Shown here: positions 19,934 to 26,624 of the stretch, piece by piece
Position numbering within the stretch: position 1 is the first letter of the stretch
How the letters are laid out: each line of letters begins with the position of its first letter
Source: Terana coerulea
Lineage: Eukaryota > Basidiomycota > Agaricomycetes > Polyporales > Phanerochaetaceae
Reading direction: 5' to 3'
Assembly: GCA_024811115.1 (NCBI GenBank)
Contig: JAKOGH010001019.1
Location: 1 to 26,624, forward strand
DNA length: 26,624 nt
Notes under the pieces: model-generated
The model's input: the letters and a program-made list of their open reading frames with translations, nothing else
The model's database searches: none
What the model was told of the DNA's origin: nothing
Program-made: the position numbers and the translations under genes

Positions 19934-20739
19934 TGTCCCCGCGATTAAGGGGTGAAGCGAGCAAACTGGCAGTGGGTTGAATACTCGGGAGCAGCAGTCA
20001 CTTCAGGCCAAGCAGATGGTTGGACGGCAGGATTGCAGAATGCACTGCTCGGATAGAGAGAGTGTTAGGCGAGGTGGTGGTGGTCATTTAGCACTGTGAC
20101 TTGAGGGTGGGCGTGGGCGAGATGCTTGACGGGATGAGCGAGACCACGTGTAGTGCATCGGGACACGTGAGCATCGTAGCTCCTGAGGCCCAGTGAGAAT
20201 GCCATCTGGGAACCTACCGAAATCAGCGCTGTCGAGTCGCAGGGTTCCCATAAGTAATGCTCCGTCTCCAGTAGGTTACTATAGATTGACCCATTATTTC
20301 AACACCACGCAATTCTGCCAGAACTGTACAGTAGTCTATTGCAATCATGCATAATCTATGGTCATCTATATGCCTGCTCCTTTGACTCGAGCACTTCCAT
20401 ATTATGCACATGCTAGAACATATGGTGATCTAGGCTTGTATAGGTTGTAGAAGCACATACATCTACAACAATCTAGTGGTATCTATGCATACGCAGATGA
20501 CTCTCTCACAAAGCTACACCCTTCTACCGCAGCCTACGCCGGCATAGACTGTGAAGCGCATAAGTGCGCATTTTGTGTGCCATACCAAACCTTCGCTGCC
20601 ACCTTGACCTGCAGCTAGCTTGACCGTTCGCGGCACCTGCAGTTCCTAGACAGTGTACATGAGCCACAAGTGTAAGGATGCCGTGAGCAGAAGCGTATGC
20701 ACACATCACCAAGAGGGTGGGTCTCCATGCCCGTCCTCA
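19934..20739. other. Unassigned 0.8-kb stretch
   Basis: Only short unrelated open frames occur. The text near 20160-20260 and 20380-20490 has local repeats such as 'ctacaac'/'gttgtag' around 20450-20470 forming a small hairpin. No genes, RNA or element ends are recognised. Confidence 0.35.
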
Positions 20740-21008
20740 GCCTCTCTTGCTTTGCGAAACAGAGCAATTAGCACTCCAAAATCTCCTGTGCAAAGGGTAA
20801 TCCCAGCGTACCTTCTGCTTCTTCTCATTTGCGAGCTGCTTTGATTCATCTGTTTATTTTTACAACAAAGCGTTAACACAGGATAGATTATTTGACACAA
20901 GCACACATACCTTCTTAGCATCGCTTGGCAGTTTGCTCCAGGTAAGCATTAAACTGCGTATCGAGGCCGACTGGGTTCGTTTTCTGCCATTCTTTCCTGC
21001 CAATGCCC
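20740..21008 (-). pseudogene. Possible HMG-box remnant
   Basis: On the minus strand, an exon ending at 20911 (donor GTATGT) reads GKNGRKRTQSASIRSLMLTW and then SKLPSDAKK. A second piece from 20838 reads QLANEKKQKVRWDYPLHR. Joined in phase they resemble the second half of an HMG box: a conserved Trp, a 'LP..(A)K' turn, 'LA.EKK.K' and a 'YP' end. The N-terminal half of the box (the RP.NAF region) was not found, and the frame soon ends. The 3' LTR at 21128 lies just upstream and may have cut the gene. HMG proteins bind and bend DNA in the nucleus. The identification is tentative. Confidence 0.28.
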
Positions 21009-21127
21009 TACAGTAGCATATATAAATGAGTGATATACTGTGCAACACGAGAAAGAATATACTTCGGTGCGATCCTGCTGTTGGCTCTATATTCGACGGG
21101 CTTCCTGTCAACAACAACTAGTACAAC

Positions 21128-21417
21128 TGTCACAGGGTCGCGACGCTCTCAACCGGGACGGAAGTAGTGGTGCAGTCTCGAGTAACTAGCTGGGGAACAG
21201 ACCAGCTCGAGACTGGCTTTCTCTGTTGCAGGCCGGTAGCTACTTATACGTGTAGTCCTAAACTGTATAGTACCGGTATCCTCGTGTATGTACTAGAGCG
21301 ATCCAGAACAATAGAGAAACATGTGGAAACTACGAGTATTGATGAAAGAACAATAGATAGGGGCAGAAGACAATGGAAATGAAAAGAATACCCTAGAGGC
21401 GCCCGAAGTTCATGACA
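21128..21417 (-). repeat. 3' LTR of the Ty3/gypsy element
   Basis: On the minus strand the LTR begins TGTCATGAAC at 21417, directly after a polypurine tract, and ends TGTGACA at 21128, giving the inverted ends TGTCA/TGACA. The length is 290 bp. A second TGTCA at 21106-21110 offers an alternative end (312 bp). A TATAAG word near 21250 could serve as the LTR promoter. The other LTR lies outside the window, so identity between LTRs, and thus age, cannot be judged. Confidence 0.65.
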
Positions 21418-21418
21418 T

Positions 21419-21432
21419 AACCCCCTCTCTAA
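21419..21432 (-). promoter_or_regulatory. Polypurine tract of the Ty3/gypsy element
   Basis: On the minus strand CTTAGAGAGGGGGT lies just before the 3' LTR start TGTCATGAAC. It is the expected primer site for plus-strand DNA synthesis and supports the LTR boundary at 21417. Confidence 0.75.
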
Positions 21433-21477
21433 GGATCACGTCCGCGTGATCGCATTCGGTGTCTCTATCTGTACAAC

Positions 21478-22035
21478 CTATTTCCCAATTGTATAGCCTG
21501 GAACTATGTCCGATGAACTGATTGGCGTTGGGTCCGAAGCGCGATAGGGGGGTCGAATAGTCAACAGATGAGGGGCGAGTACGCGCTTGTGGAAATCATC
21601 GATGAGATCTTGGCAGTGGGTAAGGTTGGATCGCGGTTCCATGTGTACTTGCAGCGGACCGGTTTCGTGCTTCCATAGAACCTTGTATTTGAGAATTCCC
21701 TTGTCAGTTTAGCGTCCAGGATCTCTTCAACTTCATGTTCTTCTTGTCCATCGATCAGATCAGTACTTCGGTTCGCGTGCCTGAGATTCGAAGGAGGGCT
21801 CGGAATGGTGAGAGCCACATCTCGTTGACCGTGGAATAGATCTTCCCTCCATGCTTTGGGAGTTCAAGCTCGTAAGCGGAGGCGCCGTGTTTTTGTTTAA
21901 CTTTAAACGGGCCGTAGCGCTTGTTGTCGAGCTTCTTCATCGGTCGATCGGCAGTGATGTTGGTCCCTCCAAAGCCATACCAAGGTCTCCGGCTTGTATT
22001 CACGTGTCTTCCCTTTAGTTGGTCATGGAAGCGCT
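21478..22035 (-). pseudogene. Integrase C-terminus and chromodomain
   Basis: The integrase tail reads MKRFHDQLKGRH, RPMKKLDNKRYGPFKVKQK, ASAYELELPKHGGKIYSTVN and then SPFRA, which is the GPF/Y-like module. After a frame change comes a chromodomain: EEHEVEEILDAKLTR, then in another frame LKYKVLWKHETGP, HMEPRSNLTHCQDLIDDFHK, followed by a tail to a stop at 21478-21480. In known chromodomain retrotransposons this module steers integration toward marked chromatin. The usual WEP motif reads HMEP here. At least one frameshift lies inside the chromodomain (near 21700) and others upstream. Confidence 0.85.
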
Positions 22036-23004
22036 TCATCGTTCCTGTGCTAATCCGAATAGCTGCCTGCGTTTCTCTCGTACTGATTTCATCCGATCTA
22101 CAAAGTCTCTTACGGTTTCCTTCTTTACTCCGGTAGGGTTCATTTCGGAGTTAGGGTGACCTTTGTTGACGAAGAAACAGAGTTTGTTTGGTGGAGCTAA
22201 CCTTGTTGTTGTACGAGAACGATGCGAGGGTAGCCATTCGGCCTCAATCAGGATTGTCGGTAGTTGATGAAAGTCGAAGGTACTGTTCGACTTCAGCGTT
22301 AATCCGTTCCGTCTGACTGTCGGTCTGCGGATGATAGGCCGTGGATGTGTTGGCTTCGATTCCCAGAGACTTATAGAGTTCGGATATGTACCGTTGAACT
22401 CTGCTCCTTGATCGCTAACAATCTTCCGGCGGGATGCCGTGATGAGTGACAACATGGTCGCGCGGGATTTTGCTCCATCCTTCGCGGCGTTGAGCTCCGA
22501 TGGTGGAGGGGATGCAGATTATCTGTTTGGAGAACATACAGACGATCGCGATGATAGCATCGAATCCTAGCGACGGGGGAGTGGACCAATTTTGTCGACA
22601 GAGATGATTTCCAGGGTCGAGAGGCAATCTACGTTCGGGGTGAAGTGGGCCGAGTTTGGATCTGGTGTGAACCTTGGTCTTCTGACAGTCGACACATCCC
22701 TCGACGTACTTCCTAATGTCTCCGCGAATGCGTGGCCACCCGAGTAGTTCGCGCGTGATCAACTCGTGGGTCTTGTGTTGGCCCGAGATGTCCGATGAGG
22801 TATGAGTCGTGGTGATGCTTGATGATCTGTTTGCGAAGTTTCCGATGTCACGGGGGCGTAGATACGATCTTTCCAGGTAACCAATCCTTCGTCTTCCTTC
22901 CAGTCCGTCTCCTTCTTTGCTAATGCTATCGTAACTACTTTGTCCTTGTGGCTTTTGTGCTTTTTTAATATCTGAGCCATTCTGTGGCTGGTCCGTCCAA
23001 GCAT
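22036..23004 (-). pseudogene. Ty3/gypsy integrase zinc-binding and catalytic core (broken)
   Basis: The linker ends with EGLVTWKDRIYAPVTSE. The HHCC zinc-binding module is split by a frameshift, with the histidines (HHDSYLIGH) at 22775-22820 and GDIRKYVEGCVDCQKTK at about 22730-22675. The core shows FDAIIAIVCMFSKQIICIP, a VVTHHGIP motif, KIVSDQGAEFNG with the second catalytic Asp, and YHPQTDSQTERIN near the region of the catalytic Glu. The segment with the first catalytic Asp is read only after a frame change. Integrase inserts the cDNA into the host genome, but this copy is non-functional as written. Confidence 0.85.
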
Positions 23005-23203
23005 GTGCTGATCTATGCTACGTAGAGATAGTTTGCCCGAAAGTGTTCTGGTTTTAGTACTACAATGTCTGCGTTATGCGTCCTTTCCATTCTCATATCC
23101 AGACTGTCGTGAGAGTCCATCTGCCTTTCGTTGGTCCGATCTGGTTTGTGCTGAAGCAGAAGTGATACTCGGCAAGTTCGGCACCAGCGTGCTTGCCGTC
23201 GGT

Positions 23204-23482
23204 TCAGCTTCTGCGGCTTCGGAAGTACTCAAGTTCGTGATCTGTCCAGATCTCGAAGTCCTGTCGAGCGCCCATTAGGTACTGGCGCCCATTTGTCCAA
23301 GATGCCGACATGATAGACATGAGTTCTTTATCGTAGATCTCGTAGTTGCGCACGGTGGCTGTGAACGCTTTAGAGAGGAATGCGACAGGCTTCCATTTGC
23401 CATTCTGGTGTTGCTCGGGTTGCACCGTAGGCGAAGTCAGAGCGTCACATTCAATTCGGAACTTGTCCTCGTCCGTGGGCAT
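23204..23482 (-). pseudogene. Ty3/gypsy RNase H domain
   Basis: It reads FRIECDA, KWKPVAFLSKAFTATVRNYE, IYDKELMSIM, RQYLMGARQDFEIWTDHELE, which is the gypsy-type RNase H with the CDA Asp, the Glu of DKEL and the Asp of WTDH preserved. The usual Gly-rich turn between CDA and KW has been garbled. RNase H removes the RNA strand during reverse transcription. The frame joins directly to RT upstream only with shifts. Confidence 0.88.
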
Positions 23483-23484
23483 TG

Positions 23485-24340
23485 CTAGGACTGGAGCGGA
23501 ACAGATGCGGTTCTTGAGTTCTTGAAGGCTTTGGCTTGCTCGGGGTTCTCTGAATGTGGCATTGCCGGTGGGGAGGTGAGCAACTTCGCGATCTTGCCAA
23601 AGTCTTTGATGAATCGCCGGTAGAAGTTGGTAAAGCCAAAGAAGCGCCTGAATGTCCCGTTTGCACGTGGGCTTTGGCCGTTTTTGGCGCCTTCTACTTT
23701 GACTGGATCCATCTGGACTTGTCCTTCGGAGATGATCATGCCGAGGTATTTGATCTCAAGTCGTTCAATTCGCACTTCTCTGCCTTGAGGTACAATAGTG
23801 TTCGCATTACGTCAGAACTCGTTGCACAATGTGACGATGTTAGAATCCTTAGTATAGATCATGTGTAAGTCGATGTAGACAATCACGTGTCCTTCCTGGA
23901 TCAGATCTCGGAAGATGTCGTTCGTCATTGTCGGAGCGTGGCTGGCGAATTGGTGAGACCGAAGAACATGACTAGGGGTTCGAAGAGTTCGCGGTTTGTG
24001 ATGAATGCCGCTTTCTCTTCATCGCCTTCCTTGATCCGAATGTTGTAGTAGCCCATCTGACGTCTAACTTACGTGAAGTATTTGGACCCTTTCAGCTTGT
24101 CTCGAGTTCACTGGATCCCGAAGGAAGTGGGTAACGATTCTTGATGGTTAAATCGTTAAGCTTGCGGTGGTCACTTGTACTGGTCGAAGCGAGCCATCTC
24201 TTCTTGACAAGAAGAACGGAGCTGCACCAGGAGTGACTTAGAAGGGCGGATACGTCCGGATCGAAGGTTCTCTTCTAAGAAGTCATCTAGCGCTTTCTGT
24301 TCATTCTAGCGTGTGAGGGTACGATTTTCCTCCCATGGCG
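23485..24340 (-). pseudogene. Ty3/gypsy reverse transcriptase, catalytic motif altered
   Basis: Recognisable pieces include DHRKLNDLTIKNRYPLP, then after shifts [20 protein letters not shown] and [16 protein letters not shown]. The catalytic box reads VYIDLHMIYT at about 23880-23851, so the second Asp of YIDD is Leu. Downstream, IKYLGMIISEGQVQMDPVKV and FFGFTNFYRRFIKDFGKIAK follow the family order (thumb/connection). Stops and frameshifts interrupt the 24340-23800 part repeatedly. The enzyme would convert element RNA into DNA; this copy is dead. Confidence 0.9.
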
Positions 24341-24352
24341 TAGCGCCTGGCG

Positions 24353-25516
24353 TTAGCTCAATCGCGTGGTCCCGGGGCGTCGTTCTGGTAGTGAATCGAA
24401 GTTTTCTTTAGCAAAGACGTCCTTGTACTCGTGATAGTACTCGAGGGGCGAGTTCTCGAAAGGTTTCTTTGCTTTCTTTGCATTTTCTTCGATTGCCAGA
24501 TCGTAGCCCGTTGGTTTTAGCGCGGATGTGAGCGCCGCCTGTTGCGACGTAGCGCTGCCAGTCGAACGAAGATTTGTTCTCCTCCTCAAGATGAGCCTCG
24601 GATCATTCGGGATTTCGTGTTCGTCATCCTCAATGCCAATTAGGCGTCGTACATAATCACAAGTGGCTGGACATCTATCGAACTGGAGTGTGCGATCTTT
24701 CCAGTTGATTGATGGGTTGTGCAATTCAACCACTCATAACCGAGGAAAATGGACCTATTTCCAAGGTTAGTGACAGCGAATGACATTCGCCACGTGATCC
24801 TGAATCTGACTCTGAGATTGACACATTCGTGATTGGACCGCCGACATTATGACTGCCGTCGGCGTTGTACACTGGGATTGGAACAGGCAATTTGGTCGTT
24901 GCAATGCCATGTTCCTCTGAAATGTCTGATCATTGAAGATCCAGTGCATCCAGGTCTAGCAGAGCTTTTACCAAAAGGATTCAAGAGTGTCAATGTAGTG
25001 ACAATCATTGGGACATCAATCTGATTGCCTTTTAGGCTAGGATGTATCTCGGGCGACTTTTTAATTCTGAAAGGTATATAGTTGCTTCGTGTATGACGTA
25101 GAAGCAATATTTTGGGCGCTTGCTAGCGTGGCATCTACGACGCTTTGCATGCACATCCTTCCAGAATCTTAACAGCCACTTCGGCATTGTACGTGGTCCA
25201 CTGATGGATCCACGCCGGAGTCCACGGAACTTCTCTTACCATTTGGGTTTTGGCACAGGTTCTTTCTCTTCTGTCGGTTGCAGGCGTGTTTTCCGGTAAT
25301 GAGCGGGTGAATTAAACACGGTGTTGAACCGCCACGCTGCTCAGCAGACGCCCCTTCAGAATAACATTGCGATGATTCGTCTAACACTATGGTACAACAG
25401 TAGTTGAGAAATGATTCTAGGCTCTTGTCTGTGCTTTCGGCAGGCCTGACTTGAGAAGTTTCATGAATGAGGATTCTACCCGTGGTGAATGTGTTCCTCC
25501 ATTCCATCAGGAGCAA
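24353..25516 (-). pseudogene. Protease/linker region of gag-pol (poorly conserved)
   Basis: The 24353-24733 part reads WKDRTLQFDRCPATCDYVRR and then YYHEYKDVFAKENFDSLPER, the segment that precedes RT in this family. Upstream (24767-25516) the frame is broken and I cannot identify the aspartic protease active site (D[ST]G) with confidence. The retropepsin domain is expected here from gene order only. Confidence 0.6.
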
Positions 25517-25543
25517 TCAGCTTGAGCCAACGACGGCTTGGGC

Positions 25544-26525
25544 TTATCGTCCTTTCATCGGGAAGGTCGTAGGCGCCGCGCACTTTTGTGAGGGTTGCTT
25601 CGGCAGGGGGCAGTCGCGCGACAAATGTCCTTTCTGATGGCAATTGAAACAAAGCCCTTCCTTTCGGGCCCTGTCCAGGTTCATCGGTTGGCCGGCCCTC
25701 CATAGGTTATGCCGGTTCCATCTCGACAATCTTGTCGAGCGCTTGGGTCATGAAGACGCTGCCGGCGCCTGACTGTGGTTTGCGGCTTGGGAGCCGGCTT
25801 GTGGGACTGACTGCCCCGAGGTTCTTCTGGCGCTGGTAGTGCCTCCTCTGATTCGTCCACGTTACCGGCGATGCGCATATAGGCCGAGCAGCCGGGGCGT
25901 CCCGACTCCAGACACGTCGAGGACTCGCTTCTGGAGAGCTTCGTCGAGATAGTCAATGAGGATTACTGACTGCTCGTCGAGCTGCTCCTGAAGTGCGTAC
26001 CTGCGCGGGAGGCGTACATCTCGAAGCGTTACGAACTGCGAACGCTCATATTCCCTGCTTCAGCTCCTTCATTCTGCAAGGCGTCTGAGTGCCGGTCATG
26101 CAAAATTGCTTGACCAGGCGTCCTTGGAAAACACCCAATCTGCTCGTGCGAAAATCGGTGCTTTCGAGATAGGCCTTGGCCACTCTCCGGCGATCGCCCT
26201 GCATGTAGGACAGGACGAATGTGATTTTCGCTCGATCTGATCGGAGCTTCTTGTGGTAGTTCGCGAAGATGTTCAGCCTGATTTGCTTCCACAGGCTTTC
26301 CAATCTTTCCGGCTTCCGTCGAAGGTGTCGGCTTTTGCCGCCAGACCAGCGATCGCGTTCGTTATCGTCGTCATCGCCGTCGCGATCCCGTGTCTCGACC
26401 CTCTGCCTCCGGGGCCGCTGCCTCCGCCTCCCCGTTACCTCCAAAGGAGGGTCCTCCGCCGGCGGGCTCTCCGGTGCTTGCCACCACTCATCGTATTTCG
26501 GCCTTCTGGGCCTTAAATTCCACAA
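25544..26525 (-). pseudogene. Gag-like protein with CCHC zinc knuckle (broken)
   Basis: An open frame from 26525 begins with a charged Arg/Asp-rich part (RDRDGDDDDNERDRWSGG), then a capsid-like helical part (LNIFANYHKKLRSDRAKITF, VLSYMQGD, RLVKQFCMTGTQ) and a stop after MKELKQGI. After frame shifts comes a Pro-rich stretch and the knuckle CFNCHQKGHLSRDC (C-x2-C-x4-H-x4-C) at 25610-25651, which binds the element's RNA during packaging. An upstream start beyond 26525 is possible. Confidence 0.8.
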
Positions 26526-26624
26526 TTGGCAGGTTGAATTTGCCAGCGTGCGTGCAAGGTTGCTCGGCGCATTCCTTGGTTACAGTTGTGCCTCAGGGAA
26601 GTGGAAATAGATGAGTTTATTTCC

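Larger units (their letters stand above)
21128..26624 (-). mobile_element. Decayed chromodomain-bearing Ty3/gypsy retrotransposon, 5' end outside window
   Basis: Transcribed right to left, the element shows gag with zinc knuckle, a protease/linker region, reverse transcriptase, RNase H, integrase, C-terminal chromodomain, polypurine tract and 3' LTR. This is the canonical chromovirus-clade (Ty3/gypsy) order. Coding pieces change frame many times and contain stops, so it cannot be autonomous. Its primer-binding site and 5' LTR lie beyond 26624. Confidence 0.92.

Noticed and set aside
1..26624. CRISPR arrays, operons, bacterial promoters or ribosome binding sites
   Set aside because: No array of regularly spaced repeats was seen, and the spliced genes and transposons show a eukaryotic (fungal) genome where these do not apply.

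Overview
The window reads as nuclear DNA of a filamentous basidiomycete, most likely an Agaricomycete. Recognisable genes are split by many short (about 40-70 bp) GT-AG introns. A Plavaka-type DNA transposase, a type common in basidiomycetes, is present, and so is a chromodomain-bearing Ty3/gypsy element. A Rhizoctonia/Ceratobasidium-like source is a guess from the style of the repeats, not something the sequence proves. Only one gene is clearly intact: an eight-exon PIG-U/GAB1 subunit of the GPI transamidase.

Layout: a short repeat (54-325) abuts the PIG-U gene (580-2212, +). An unrecognised stretch follows (2213-4860), then a small C2H2 zinc-finger regulator (4861-5589, +) that appears frameshifted just before its first finger. 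From 6101 to 16016 there is a second, diverged copy of the 54-850 segment, split into two halves (6101-6386 and 15504-16016) by about 9.1 kb. That insert holds a 592-bp MITE with a TA target duplication, a decayed Plavaka transposase (about 7270-10690, +), a convergent broken gene with acidic tracts (10908-12717, -), a Pol III-box (SINE-like) sequence, an LTR-like segment, a 780-bp fold-back with arms of about 350 bp, and a small predicted membrane-protein gene (14968-15517, -). The right half of the split copy keeps only exons 1-2 of PIG-U, still in frame but without the next splice donor.

From 16017 to 21127 the DNA is largely unassigned. It contains a 515-bp element with 39-bp terminal inverted repeats and a degenerate CCCTAA-rich interior (19419-19933), and a short remnant resembling the C-terminal half of an HMG box (about 20740-21008, -).

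From 21128 to the right edge lies a decayed chromodomain-type Ty3/gypsy retrotransposon on the minus strand: 3' LTR, polypurine tract, chromodomain, integrase, RNase H, reverse transcriptase (YIDD changed to YIDL) and gag with a zinc knuckle. Its 5' end is outside the window. Overall the window is a repeat-rich, gene-poor segment, and its most informative structure is the duplication at the PIG-U locus that was split by a nest of elements.
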